From a bacterium (GTDB lineage: Bacteria; Desulfobacterota; S145-22): a stretch of DNA of 33,779 bases. Shown in pieces: positions 8,682 to 17,940 of the stretch; position 1 is the first letter of the stretch; every line of letters begins with the position of its first letter. The stretch covers positions 1 to 33,779 of the forward strand of contig JAOZMY010000019.1 of the NCBI GenBank assembly GCA_029934085.1, given 5' to 3'. Position numbers and translations under genes: made by a program. Under the pieces are notes generated by a model that ran no database searches, was not told where the DNA came from, and was given only the letters and a program-made list of their open reading frames with translations.

Positions 8682-9667
8682 TCGCCGCTCCTGTCGAGTC
8701 CTGGAGCGTATCCCGCATCGGGATCCGCACGAAGCCGATTCAAGGTATCCTCCCCGATCAGGGACAGGTATTCCTCATGGTCCCGCGTCCCGAAAATGTA
8801 GGTTTCCAGATATGTCTTCAGGGTCTCTTCCGACTTTGCCATCTCCGCATAGTGCTTCATGTGAGCGGGATCGTAGTCGTAGTAGCCGTAACAGGCCGTC
8901 GGATGGGCCCCGAAAGGCATGGGGACGACGGCATCCACCATGAAGAAAGGGATCTGGTTTTGGACGGGGTCTCTCCGCAGCGTTTCGGGATCCACAAGTT
9001 CCTCGCAGCTCACGATGACCCTTTTTGAGGCCTTGATCTGCTCTACATCGGTAAAGGTAAGACCCTTGAACCTCACCGTCCCTTCCGAATCCGCCTGATG
9101 AGCGTGGATTAACGCCACGTCCGGCTGGAGGGCGGGAACAGCGATGAGATTCCCTTCCCCCGAGGTGTCAAAGGGATTTATTACGGTCGCCAGTTTCTTT
9201 TCCGGGAGCTTCGGGTTTTGCTTTCGGATTTCAGGTGGGATTCCCCACTTCCTTACTACGTCCGTCTCCGTGGACCCTCGCAGCGGTAGGAACGGCACGC
9301 CCATAGCCCCTGCGAGGAAGCGTAGGGTCATCTGAAAATTGGTATAGTCCTCGAACTGGACCTGCCCCCCCTCGATAGCCCGCCGAAAACAGGGACCCCC
9401 GCCGGGGGAAAACCGCGCCGTGCCCCCGTAGGCGACCTCGAGGACAGAGACACACCCCGCACCAATGAGCAGGTCGAAGGCCTGCCCTTGGGAATGAACG
9501 GCCACATGAAGGTCCTTCCTCTTTTGTCGGATAATCTCATGACAAAGGCCCATGGGATTTCGGGTGATGGTGAATCCGCCGAAGGTAATGAGATCGCCGT
9601 CGTGAACGAACCTCTCGACCGCCTCTCGGGCGCTCATGACCTTCGACTGTTTCTTCAGGGTCACCAC
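8678..9667 (-). CDS. CoA-transferase subunit A (glutaconate/3-oxoacid CoA-transferase family I)
   Basis: A 329-residue alpha subunit of a family I CoA-transferase. It has D-G-D-L-I-T-F-G-G-F near residues 23-32, the glycine-rich R-F-S-P-G-G-G-P region in the first third, and P-D-V-A-L-I-H-A-H-Q-A-D-S-E-G in the middle, all typical of GctA-like subunits. It forms the complex with subunit B encoded directly downstream, overlapping by 4 nt. It begins 8 bp after the acyl-CoA dehydrogenase stop. The start is taken as GTG 9667, with a GGGAGG 14 nt upstream inside the previous gene. An internal ATG at 9637 is possible but lacks better spacing. Activation of a carboxylate without ATP use is the expected role. 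Confidence 0.88.
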   Translation of the reverse strand: MVTLKKQSKVMSAREAVERFVHDGDLITFGGFTITRNPMGLCHEIIRQKRKDLHVAVHSQGQAFDLLIGAGCVSVLEVAYGGTARFSPGGGPCFRRAIEGGQVQFEDYTNFQMTLRFLAGAMGVPFLPLRGSTETDVVRKWGIPPEIRKQNPKLPEKKLATVINPFDTSGEGNLIAVPALQPDVALIHAHQADSEGTVRFKGLTFTDVEQIKASKRVIVSCEELVDPETLRRDPVQNQIPFFMVDAVVPMPFGAHPTACYGYYDYDPAHMKHYAEMAKSEETLKTYLETYIFGTRDHEEYLSLIGEDTLNRLRADPDAGYAPGLDRSGE

Positions 9668-9675
9668 GGCTTGTG

Positions 9676-10824
9676 CTACATCCTCCCCAGGATATTCCTC
9701 GCCACGATCAGCTTTTCGATCTCCTTGGTGCCTTCATAGATTTCCACGATCTTGGCGTCACGGTAGAGACGTTCTATTCCGTATTCCCGCAGGTATCCAT
9801 ACCCTCCGTGGATCTGAAGGGCCTCGTTGGTCACGTAAACCCCCACCTCCCCCGCAAACCACTTGGCCATAGCCACCAATTTGTGGTCCACGATGCCGTG
9901 GTCAATGTTCCATCCCGCCCGCCAGTAGAGAGAGCGGGCCGCCTCGATCCGGGTCGCCATCTCGGCCAGCTTGAACTGAATGGCCTGGAAGCTCCCGAGA
10001 TATTTCCCGAACTGTTGTCTCGATTTCACGTGTTTGACGGCCCGTTCGAAGGCCCCCTGAGCCACGCCCACCCCTTGGGCGCAGATGTGAACCCGCGTAT
10101 GGTTGAAAAACTCCATGAAGTGATAGAAACCCCGTCCTGCTTCTCCCACCAAGTGATCCTCCGGGACGGCCACGTTGCTGAAGGTCACTTCCGCCGTATC
10201 CGAGGCCCGGATACCCAACTTACCCTTCAATTTGTTCGCTTCGAACCCCTCTCGATCCGTCTCGACGATCAAGACACTCTGGCGTCGGTGGCGGTTTTCT
10301 TCTTCCGGATGAGTCACGCAGAGGACGGTCATGTAATCTGCGATGCTTCCATTGGAGATGAACATCTTGGTACCGTTGAGGATATACATTCCGTCTTTAA
10401 GCTCCGCCCGTGTTGTTCCGGACGCTACGTCGCTTCCCGCGTCCGGCTCCGTGATGGCGGATCCCATGATGGCCTCCCCCTTCGCCAAGGGCGTCAGGTA
10501 TCGCCTCTTCTGGTCCTCCGTCCCGAAGAGGTGAATCATCTGGGAACCGAAAAGGGCCCCCAAGACGGCCTGTCCGCAGCCGGGATCCACACGCCAGAAC
10601 TCCTCCATGATCAGGGCGTGTTCAAAAAATCCGAGCCCGGCGCCCCCATAGGCCTCGTCCCAAAAGACCCCCACAAAACCGAGATCACATCCTTTTTTCC
10701 ACAAGGCCCTCGGGAACGTCTCGTTCTCGTCCGCCTCGTCCGCATAATTAGGAAACTCCCCTTCCGCGAACTCCCTCGCGGCTCGCACAATGTCCTTCTG
10801 TTCATCCGAAAGTTCAAAATCCAT
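9676..10824 (-). CDS. Acyl-CoA dehydrogenase
   Basis: A 382-residue FAD flavoenzyme of the normal family length. The ACAD signatures are present: A-I-T-E-P-D-A-G-S-D near residues 133-142, the C-terminal Q-I-H-G-G-Y-G-Y, and the catalytic base E364 in I-Y-E-G-T. It oxidises an acyl-CoA to the 2-enoyl-CoA and passes electrons to an electron-transfer flavoprotein. The FeS-EtfA/EtfB pair at 22532-24548 is a plausible acceptor. It lies 21 bp after the thiolase stop and 8 bp before CoA-transferase A, so it belongs to the same minus-strand operon. The ATG at 10824 follows GAAAGGGAGA. Chain-length preference cannot be told from sequence. Confidence 0.95.
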   Translation of the reverse strand: MDFELSDEQKDIVRAAREFAEGEFPNYADEADENETFPRALWKKGCDLGFVGVFWDEAYGGAGLGFFEHALIMEEFWRVDPGCGQAVLGALFGSQMIHLFGTEDQKRRYLTPLAKGEAIMGSAITEPDAGSDVASGTTRAELKDGMYILNGTKMFISNGSIADYMTVLCVTHPEEENRHRRQSVLIVETDREGFEANKLKGKLGIRASDTAEVTFSNVAVPEDHLVGEAGRGFYHFMEFFNHTRVHICAQGVGVAQGAFERAVKHVKSRQQFGKYLGSFQAIQFKLAEMATRIEAARSLYWRAGWNIDHGIVDHKLVAMAKWFAGEVGVYVTNEALQIHGGYGYLREYGIERLYRDAKIVEIYEGTKEIEKLIVARNILGRM

Positions 10825-10845
10825 TGGTTCTCGTCTCCCTTTCTC

Positions 10846-12093
10846 TCAAAATGTCTCCCTCTCCAGGATAGCGGCGATTCCCAGTCCGCCGCCGCCACAG
10901 ATACACTCAAGCCCATAACGGGCGTCTCTTCTCTTCATTTCATGAAGCAAGGTCACAAGCACGCGCGTTCCAGTGCAGGCAATGGGATGGCCAAGTGAGA
11001 TCCCCGAGCCGTTTACGTTAACCTTGTGATAGGCATCCGGTCTCACCCCCATCTCCTTCAGGTCCGCCAGAACCTGCGCGGCAAAGGCCTCTTGGATCTC
11101 GATAAGATCTACTCGATCGAGGGAAAGGTCCGTCTCCTTCAATACCTTCGAAACGGCGCGGGGAACGGTCTCATAGGCCTTCCTCGGATCGGCGCCCGCT
11201 ACCGCACACGCCCGGAAGGTGGCAAGCGGCTCCACCCCCAGTTCCTTTGCCTTGTCCGCGTGCGTCACCACCACGGCGGCCGCTCCGTCGTTCTCGCTGG
11301 AGGAATTACCCGCCGTGCAGACACCCCCCAAAACCGGGCGGAGGCGGCTGAGTTTTTCCATTGAGGTATCCCGTCGCGGGGTTTCGTCCCGATCGAAGGT
11401 GATGGGGTCCCCTTTCCGCTGGGGAATCGTAACGGAAATGATTTCCTCATCGAATTTCCCTTCGTCCATGGCAGCGCAGGCCTTCTGGTGACTTTCCAAG
11501 GCCCATTGGTCACAGGCCTCTCGGGATATTTCTTCTTCCTTCGCCGCGGTCTCCGCCCACGACATCATGGAGGGCAATACTCCGAACCGCTCGATGGGCT
11601 GCGACATGACGCGGGCCCGCTGGATACGGTCGTAGAAGGGAAGCCCCCAGATGGAAAGATCCCCATGCCCCCGGGGCATCCCCCCCGCGCCTCCCACCCC
11701 CCACTTGATGGTTCCGGGGAGGTAAAACTCGGCACGGCTCATACTCTCCACACCGCCCGCCACGACGATCTCCGCCTGTCCGGCCTGGATCATGGCTCCG
11801 GCCATCTTAACCACGTCCAGGCCCGTGCAGCAGCGCCGGTCAATCGTCACACCTGGAATCTCTTCCGGCCATCCCGCCTTCAGGAGGGCCATTCGAGCGA
11901 TATTAACGTATTCCCCACTTTGGTAGGACTGTCCCAAGACGACCTCATCCACCACGTCCGCTTCCACGCCCGCGCGACGGATGGCCTCGTTAAGGACCAG
12001 GGCCGCCAGATCATAAGCCTCGACATCACGTAACGCACCGAGATACCTTCCAACGGGCGTCCTAACCCCGCTGATGATGACAATTTCCCTCAT
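10846..12093 (-). CDS. Thiolase / acetyl-CoA acyltransferase (first gene of the TRAP-CoA cluster)
   Basis: A 415-residue thiolase. The nucleophilic Cys is C88 in D-R-R-C-C-T-G-L, where most thiolases have N-x-x-C-x-S-G. The C-terminal N-G-S-G-I-S-L-G-H-P with its active-site His and C-I-C-G-G-G-G-L-G with the second catalytic Cys are intact. It would cleave a 3-oxoacyl-CoA (or condense two acyl-CoAs) at the end of the pathway. The ATG at 12093-12091 is chosen because GAAAGGAAA precedes it. A longer in-frame reading from 12111 has no ribosome binding site. It appears to be the first gene of the cluster ending at 4586. The R-R-C-C-T-G variant is uncommon and may mean a non-standard acyl substrate. 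Confidence 0.93.
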   Translation of the reverse strand: MREIVIISGVRTPVGRYLGALRDVEAYDLAALVLNEAIRRAGVEADVVDEVVLGQSYQSGEYVNIARMALLKAGWPEEIPGVTIDRRCCTGLDVVKMAGAMIQAGQAEIVVAGGVESMSRAEFYLPGTIKWGVGGAGGMPRGHGDLSIWGLPFYDRIQRARVMSQPIERFGVLPSMMSWAETAAKEEEISREACDQWALESHQKACAAMDEGKFDEEIISVTIPQRKGDPITFDRDETPRRDTSMEKLSRLRPVLGGVCTAGNSSSENDGAAAVVVTHADKAKELGVEPLATFRACAVAGADPRKAYETVPRAVSKVLKETDLSLDRVDLIEIQEAFAAQVLADLKEMGVRPDAYHKVNVNGSGISLGHPIACTGTRVLVTLLHEMKRRDARYGLECICGGGGLGIAAILERETF

Positions 12094-12243
12094 GATATTT
12101 TCCTTTCGCAAAACTTTTTCGGCCCAAATCTTTAGGTGTTATATAAAATGTTAAGGCAAGCAAAGCATCTCTTAATGGCAGGGGCCCCATCAACACGATA
12201 TCACGATCGCCACACCCCACGAGAGATGCCTCGAGACACGGCC
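12094..12243 (-). promoter_or_regulatory. Upstream region of the thiolase-TRAP cluster
   Basis: A 150-bp gap separates the second SurA-like gene from the thiolase start. It is AT-rich near 12131-12155 with a TATATAAC string on the minus strand that could serve as a -10, but no well-spaced -35 is seen. An 8-bp inverted repeat GCATCTCT (12165-12172) / AGAGATGC (12222-12229) spans the middle. Promoter assignment is weak. Confidence 0.25.
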
Positions 12244-13209
12244 CTACAACATGATCTGAACGTTCGCCTGTTTCTTGGCATTTTCAATCCACTCATCCAG
12301 CCGCCTTTCGGATTCCTTCTGATAAAGAATCCTTTCAATCTTCGGCTTCACATCCTCAAATTTCAATCCCTTCACCTGCTGGATATCCAAGACCTTGATG
12401 ATATGATATCCCAGCTTTGTCTCTATAACATCCGAAACCGCTCCTTTTTTCAATTTGAATGCCGCATCCGCGATAGGTTTCATCAGGTCCTTCCTTTTGA
12501 ACCATCCCATATCCTCGAACCCCCTGACAATCGGATTGTTCTTATACTTTTCTACGATAGCAAAGAAATTTTTCCCTTTATAAAGCTCTCCCTGTATCTT
12601 CATGATGAGGTTTTGACGCTCGAGCCGCCTTTCACTGGGCAGATCCTTGGGAACGGGAACAAAGATCTGGGCGATTTTGACCCGTTCTTCCCCCCCGAAT
12701 TCATCCTTGTGCTTTTCATAATAGGCCTTAATATCCTCGTCCGTAATCGTGATATGACTCTTGATGGCCAAACTAAAGAAACGCATCCGTTCGATCCGCT
12801 GTTTCAGGGCGATCCGGTATTCCTTGACCGTCAATCCCTTCTTTTCAAGGAACGTTTTGAACTGTTTATCCGTCATTTTGTTCTTCTTTTTTATGGACTC
12901 ATAGGCGGCATCAACTTCCTTGTCCGTAACCTCTCTCCCAATCTTTTTCAACTCGCTTTCTATCAGTATTGTCGAAATCATTTGGTCCAGAAAGAACTTT
13001 AAGGTCCGCGGATCATTCGGGTTCAAATCCCCAAACCTCTGAGGGTTCTCTAATTTGAGGACCTTCGCCTCTCGCTTCACGTCCGACAGGGTAATAATTT
13101 TCTCGTTTACCTTAGCCACTATGCGATCGACCACCCTCGCAGACACGGCGGCGTTCAATCCAAAAAAGAGCACAAAAATCATCCATAATATTCTACAAGT
13201 TCGTTTCAT
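12244..13209 (-). CDS. SurA/PpiC-type periplasmic peptidyl-prolyl isomerase (second of a pair)
   Basis: A 321-residue exported protein. The N-terminus M-K-R-T-C with a hydrophobic core ending near A-V-S-A gives a Sec signal peptide. A SurA-like N-terminal chaperone segment begins V-V-D-R-I-V-A-K-V-N-E-K-I-I-T, followed by a parvulin (PpiC) domain in the last 130 residues with V-K-I-A-Q-I-F-V-P and the typical C-terminal K-L-G-Y-H-I-I-K-V. It should help outer-membrane protein folding. The ATG at 13209 is preferred: GAGGGAG lies 6 nt upstream, whereas earlier in-frame candidates overlap or precede that site. It follows the other PPIase gene with a 14-bp gap, in the arrangement mfd, PPIase, PPIase. 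Confidence 0.9.
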   Translation of the reverse strand: MKRTCRILWMIFVLFFGLNAAVSARVVDRIVAKVNEKIITLSDVKREAKVLKLENPQRFGDLNPNDPRTLKFFLDQMISTILIESELKKIGREVTDKEVDAAYESIKKKNKMTDKQFKTFLEKKGLTVKEYRIALKQRIERMRFFSLAIKSHITITDEDIKAYYEKHKDEFGGEERVKIAQIFVPVPKDLPSERRLERQNLIMKIQGELYKGKNFFAIVEKYKNNPIVRGFEDMGWFKRKDLMKPIADAAFKLKKGAVSDVIETKLGYHIIKVLDIQQVKGLKFEDVKPKIERILYQKESERRLDEWIENAKKQANVQIML

Positions 13210-13223
13210 TGACATCTCCCTCG

Positions 13224-14180
13224 TCAATTGAGCCTTATCTCTTTCAGGACTTTAAAGTCGCGAACGATATGGGCCTTTTTCTTCAGTTCCTCAAGCCAGC
13301 GTATCTTCTCCTTTTCCCTTCTTTCCTGCCGCAGCTTCATCGCAATCTTGGGCCCCGCTTCACGCAGACTGAGGACCTTTGCCTCCTTGATTCCCGTCAG
13401 TTTTACAATGTGGTACCCATAAGGGGAGTGCAAAATTCCACTCGTTTCCCCTACACGCATTTGACGCACAATCTCAAACTCCTCCGGAAGCCGATCCTCT
13501 CGCCAGTACCCCAAATCCCCTCCCTGTTTTCCTTCAGGGAAAATCGAGAATCTCTTCGCAAGTTCCTTAAATTTATCTCCTTTTTTTAGCTTGTCCAAGA
13601 TCTGCTCCGCCAAGCTACGCGTAGGCACAACAATCTGGGCCATACGGTATTGGATAGGAATTTTGAACTCATCCAGGTGACCTTTGTAATACGTTTCTAT
13701 CTCTTCACGTGTAACGTCTTGAACGGTTCTCATGTGTCGCTTGATGACTTTGTCGATCAATAAATCCTGTCGCAGGGCGCTCTTCCACTCCTTGGGGGTA
13801 AGATGAAGCTTTTTGAGATATACCTCAAAGTCCTTCCCATAATCTTTTGCGATACCGGCATACAACCGATCGACTTCCTCATCACTTACCGTAACATCCA
13901 ACTTCGCCGCCTGCATCAACAGGAGTTTATCTTCGATAAGTCTCTCTAACAGCGATTTTTTGAGGTCCAAAGGAACAGATGCCTTGTGGCCATTCTTTTC
14001 CCATGAGGAGGGCACGAGGGTTCTATAATACCTCGCCAGATCCCTTTCAGTAATCTGGGTATCATCCACCTTCGCAATAACCTTGTCCTTGGTAAAAATT
14101 TGCGTATCCTTTCCGCAAGAAAGGACAAAAAGCATCCATAACCACAGGGGAATAATCCATGAACATCTTTTGAGATAAAT
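13224..14180 (-). CDS. SurA/PpiC-type peptidyl-prolyl isomerase, probable lipoprotein with ATT start
   Basis: About 318 residues if started at ATT 14180-14178, or 303 from the first ATG at 14135. From the ATG the protein would begin M-L-F-V-L-S-C, too short for a signal peptide. The open frame upstream adds I-Y-L-K-R-C-S-W-I-I-P-L-W-L-W, a positively charged start plus hydrophobic core that completes a lipoprotein signal ending in V-L-S-C-G-K. GAAGGGG lies 8 nt before the ATT. No ATG, GTG or TTG is available in that stretch before the in-frame mfd stop. The body has a SurA-like N-domain and a parvulin domain (Y-R-M-A-Q-I-V-V-P; G-G-D-L-G-Y-W; Y-G-Y-H-I-V-K). It likely acts as a membrane-anchored periplasmic foldase. 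Confidence 0.85.
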   Translation of the reverse strand: MYLKRCSWIIPLWLWMLFVLSCGKDTQIFTKDKVIAKVDDTQITERDLARYYRTLVPSSWEKNGHKASVPLDLKKSLLERLIEDKLLLMQAAKLDVTVSDEEVDRLYAGIAKDYGKDFEVYLKKLHLTPKEWKSALRQDLLIDKVIKRHMRTVQDVTREEIETYYKGHLDEFKIPIQYRMAQIVVPTRSLAEQILDKLKKGDKFKELAKRFSIFPEGKQGGDLGYWREDRLPEEFEIVRQMRVGETSGILHSPYGYHIVKLTGIKEAKVLSLREAGPKIAMKLRQERREKEKIRWLEELKKKAHIVRDFKVLKEIRLN

Positions 14181-14210
14181 CTTTATAGCCCCTTCAAATG
14201 TTATTTTCCA

Positions 14211-17200
14211 TCACTCGCGACTGCCTAAATTTCTATCATACCCCAGGAATTGCTTCAAGATGGAGTAGAGCTTTTGAAGATAGGCGTGGAAGGTTTCGGG
14301 CATCCTCATCCGTATGATCAGCTTCTGGGAAGGCGAGAGCTTGTAACACCTCGGATCTTCTTGTATCAGGGCCACGAGTCGGGATCGGTCAAGCGCGCTC
14401 TCCTCTGAAAAACTCACGGTGATCTCGTCTTTCTTGCCCTGGAGCGCGGTAATCCCTCGGACCGTCAGCCATATCTTGAGGCGAACCACGTCGAGAAGAC
14501 GCTCGGCTTCTTCCGGGAGGGGTCCAAAGCGGTCCCTCAACTCATCCCTGATCTCCTCGATCTCATCAACCTTCGTCGCCGTTGAGAGGCGTCGGTAAAA
14601 CATCAGGCGTAACCCCGTTTCGGGGATATAGGACTCTGGTAACAATAAGGCAAACGGCAATTTAAGATCCACGGGAGGTCGGGGCTCCACCCACTGTCCC
14701 TTGAGTTTCTTCACCTCCTCCTCAATAATCCTCGTGTAGAGCTCAAATCCCACCTCGGCAATCCGCCCCGACTGTCGCCTCCCAAGGAGATCTCCCCCAC
14801 CCCGCATATTCAAATCCATCAAGGAGAGTTTGAATCCTGACCCCAGCGTCGAGAACTCCTGAAGGGTCTGGAGTCGCTTGATGGCCTCCCTGGGCAGGGT
14901 GGACCGGTGGGGAATCAGGAAATAGGCGTAGGCCTGACGATCGGAGCGTCCAATCCGCCCTCGCAACTGATACAGGGTAGACAGACCAAACTGTTCGGCA
15001 TGATGGACAAAAAGGGTGTTCACGTTGGGAATATCCACCCCCGACTCGATGATTGTGGTGCAAACGAGAACCTCGATCTCATGGCGCATGAAAGCGAGCA
15101 TCACCTCTTCCAGGATCTTTTCATCCATCTGACCGTGGGCATAGGACACGCGGGCGGCGGGAACAAGTTCCTGAATTAAACGGGCCATCTTGGTTATCGT
15201 CTTGACGCGGTTGTGAACGAAAAAAACCTGGCCGCCACGTGCAAGTTCTCGTTCGATCCCTTCCGAGATAACATCCTTCCGGAACCGGGCAATCTTGGTG
15301 ATTATGGGAAGGCGGGCTCTGGGAGGCGTATTGATAAGACTCAAATCCCGGAGTCCAGAGAGGGACATCTGCAGGGTTCTGGGGATAGGCGTGGCCGTGA
15401 GGGTCAGGACATCCACCGTCGCCGAGAGTTTTTTGAGCAATTCCTTGTGAGTCACCCCGAAACGGTGTTCCTCATCGATAATTAAAAGCCCCAAGTCTCT
15501 GAAAGTAATGTCTTTTTGGAGTAGCCGATGGGTCCCGATAACGATATCCACCTTCCCTTTCTTCAAATCAGACACCACCTGCTTCTGGACCTGACGGCTT
15601 CGAAACCGGCTCAACAGCTCCACCCGAACGGGATAAGGAGAGAACCGTTGGGAGAAATTGACATAATGCTGTTCGGCGAGGACCGTGGTGGGGACGAGAA
15701 CAGCAACCTGCTTCCCCTCCATTACCGCCTTGAAGGCCGCTCGCATAGCTACCTCAGTCTTGCCGAAACCCACATCTCCACAAACGAGTCGATCCATGGG
15801 AATTTCTGACGTCATATCCCCGTAGATATCCTCAATGGCCCGTTTCTGGTCCGGTGTTTCCTGATAGGGAAACGATGTCTCAAACTCCCGCAGACCTTCC
15901 GTCTCGGTACCGAAGGCGTATCCCTTCACGGCCTTACGGGTCGCGTAGAGTTCCAAAAGCTCCCTAGCGACCTTGGCCACATCCTCCCGAAGCCGCGCTT
16001 TCTTTTTCTCCCAGGAAATGGTCCCGAGGGTGTCAAGAGGGGGCAGGGCGTCACCGGATCCCACATAACGTTGAATGGCATCCAGTTTGTCGATGGGCAC
16101 GAAGAGCTTATCCCCTTTGGCATACTCCATGACCAAAAACTCACCAGATTTTCCCAAGACATCCACCCGTTTCAGGCCGCGATAAAGGCCGATCCCATAA
16201 TCCAGGTGAACGAGGGGCTCCCCTTCTTTGTACATGGCCAAGTCCGAGAGACGCAGTCCCGAGCTTCTCTCTTTTTTTCGACGCACGGGCATGCCCCAAG
16301 ATCGCAAACGGGTGAGAAAGGCTAATTTTAGATGGGAAAAGAGGAACCCCTCTGGGAAAGCCGCCTCCACGATTCCACCTCGCCCTTCCCCGCTTTCCTC
16401 ACATTCAAGTCTGGGCCGCACGGGGAGTGCGAAATCTTTCTCTATCAACATCTCGGCCAAACGATCCCTTTCCCGTTTCGTGGCCTCGGCGATCCAGACC
16501 TCATATCCCTCTTCGTGTAGGCGGTGTGCCTCCTCCGCGATCACCTGAACCGGCCACGAGTTCCGGCGATCCTTTCGGATCATACGAGGCTGAAAGGGCT
16601 CAGACGTAAACGCGGAGAGGGTCTCTAAATCCTTTTTTCTTGTCACGTATAGCCCAAACGCAACGAGGGGAAAATCTTCCAGCTTCCTAACTACCTCATC
16701 GGGGGAAACGTAGAGGGCTTCTGGTTCAGGAAAGAGAGAAAACGCCGAAATCTTCTTGTCATGCTGTTTGCGTGCGGACTCATAAAACATCTCAAGGTTC
16801 GCGAGGCACTCCTCCGGATCCCACCAAAGAATCGGTGTTTCAGACGGAATGTAAGAAAAGACATCCGCTTTCAGATCAAAGAGATAAGGCGAAAGCCAGA
16901 GGCGATTCTCAATGGTATCCCCCACAGTTAAAGACTGGATCAGCCGCCGGATTTCTTTCTTCCCCTGCCTTGTGGTCTCAATTCCATAAAGCCTCTTCTG
17001 GATCTCCGGTAGTGGGCTCTGGGGATACAACTCTTGGACCGGCCCGATTCTATAGTTCTCGATGGTTTGGAAAGATCGTTGGGTCGCAGGATCGAACAGC
17101 CGGAGGGTTGCCACCTCGTCCCCTTCCAGTTCAATCCTGACGGGGGCATCTTCCAAGGGTGAAAACAGATCGATCACGCCACCTCGAACGGCCACGTCCC

Positions 17201-17768
17201 CCGGAAGCTCCACCGTGGGGGTTCGAGTGTAGCCACGGTAAAAAAGCTCCCGTAAAAAGGCGTCCCGATCCCCCATACTGTCCCCCGGCACCACCTTCAT
17301 CATCCCCTCTTGAAAATCCCCCGGAGGCACCATACGGGTCATTAAGGCCTCCGGCGTGGTCAAAAGGGCCACCGGTTTTCTCTCCAACAGCGCAGAAAGC
17401 CCTTTAACCCGAAGGGAGGCCACGCTGGGTTGCATCCATTCATCCAGATAGGGGGTTAGTTCCCATGAGGGGAAGGGCATGATCGGGGTTTCATTTGGCT
17501 TTCCAGGGGGAGGGCTTAGGATCTTACAGAAGGCAGCCAGCGCCTGAGCCACGTGGTTACGTGTCCTGATGTCCGGCAGCACCATCACGAGTGGCCCTCG
17601 GTGAACGGCCCAAAGGGCACAGGCGATAAACGTCCGAGCCTCTCCCCTCACGCCCGCCAACTGAAATGAGGAACTTCCCTTCAGAAGGGAGTGGAGGCGC
17701 TCCGCCTCTTTGATGAAACCGCTCAACCCCTTGAAGGCCGTCGGATACGGAGAATCTTTCTCTGGCAT
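14211..17768 (-). CDS. mfd: Transcription-repair coupling factor Mfd
   Basis: A protein of about 1185 residues, typical Mfd size. In order it shows the UvrB-like N-terminal module, the RNA-polymerase interaction domain (G-E-P-L-V-H-L-D-Y-G-I-G-L-Y), and the RecG-like helicase motor. The motor carries the Walker A motif G-D-V-G-F-G-K-T-E-V-A, the box D-E-E-H-R-F-G, T-L-T-A-T-P-I-P-R-T-L, and Q-L-R-G-R-I-G-R-S. A C-terminal TRCF domain follows. It removes stalled RNA polymerase at lesions and recruits UvrA. The start is taken at ATG 17768 (M-P-E-K-D-S-P). Earlier in-frame starts up to 17852 lack ribosome binding sites and have low family resemblance. The next gene begins 30 bp after the stop if the ATT start is right. 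Confidence 0.97.
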   Translation of the reverse strand: MPEKDSPYPTAFKGLSGFIKEAERLHSLLKGSSSFQLAGVRGEARTFIACALWAVHRGPLVMVLPDIRTRNHVAQALAAFCKILSPPPGKPNETPIMPFPSWELTPYLDEWMQPSVASLRVKGLSALLERKPVALLTTPEALMTRMVPPGDFQEGMMKVVPGDSMGDRDAFLRELFYRGYTRTPTVELPGDVAVRGGVIDLFSPLEDAPVRIELEGDEVATLRLFDPATQRSFQTIENYRIGPVQELYPQSPLPEIQKRLYGIETTRQGKKEIRRLIQSLTVGDTIENRLWLSPYLFDLKADVFSYIPSETPILWWDPEECLANLEMFYESARKQHDKKISAFSLFPEPEALYVSPDEVVRKLEDFPLVAFGLYVTRKKDLETLSAFTSEPFQPRMIRKDRRNSWPVQVIAEEAHRLHEEGYEVWIAEATKRERDRLAEMLIEKDFALPVRPRLECEESGEGRGGIVEAAFPEGFLFSHLKLAFLTRLRSWGMPVRRKKERSSGLRLSDLAMYKEGEPLVHLDYGIGLYRGLKRVDVLGKSGEFLVMEYAKGDKLFVPIDKLDAIQRYVGSGDALPPLDTLGTISWEKKKARLREDVAKVARELLELYATRKAVKGYAFGTETEGLREFETSFPYQETPDQKRAIEDIYGDMTSEIPMDRLVCGDVGFGKTEVAMRAAFKAVMEGKQVAVLVPTTVLAEQHYVNFSQRFSPYPVRVELLSRFRSRQVQKQVVSDLKKGKVDIVIGTHRLLQKDITFRDLGLLIIDEEHRFGVTHKELLKKLSATVDVLTLTATPIPRTLQMSLSGLRDLSLINTPPRARLPIITKIARFRKDVISEGIERELARGGQVFFVHNRVKTITKMARLIQELVPAARVSYAHGQMDEKILEEVMLAFMRHEIEVLVCTTIIESGVDIPNVNTLFVHHAEQFGLSTLYQLRGRIGRSDRQAYAYFLIPHRSTLPREAIKRLQTLQEFSTLGSGFKLSLMDLNMRGGGDLLGRRQSGRIAEVGFELYTRIIEEEVKKLKGQWVEPRPPVDLKLPFALLLPESYIPETGLRLMFYRRLSTATKVDEIEEIRDELRDRFGPLPEEAERLLDVVRLKIWLTVRGITALQGKKDEITVSFSEESALDRSRLVALIQEDPRCYKLSPSQKLIIRMRMPETFHAYLQKLYSILKQFLGYDRNLGSRE

Positions 17769-17940
17769 CTCTTCATCTCTTTCGCACGCATCCAACATGG
17801 ACACCGCACAGGGGAGAATTCTAAAGGATAAGGGAAAAATCGGCAAGCCCAAAATTTTTCAACCCCCACAAACAAAAATTCGCTACCCCTTCCCGCCTCC
17901 CTACCGCTTCCAGGCGGAATATGCTATTTTTAATCGGCGC

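Noticed and set aside
9673-10998. 441-codon open frame on the plus strand opposite the acyl-CoA dehydrogenase
   Set aside because: It has no recognisable domain, while the minus strand encodes a full acyl-CoA dehydrogenase with motifs and a ribosome binding site.
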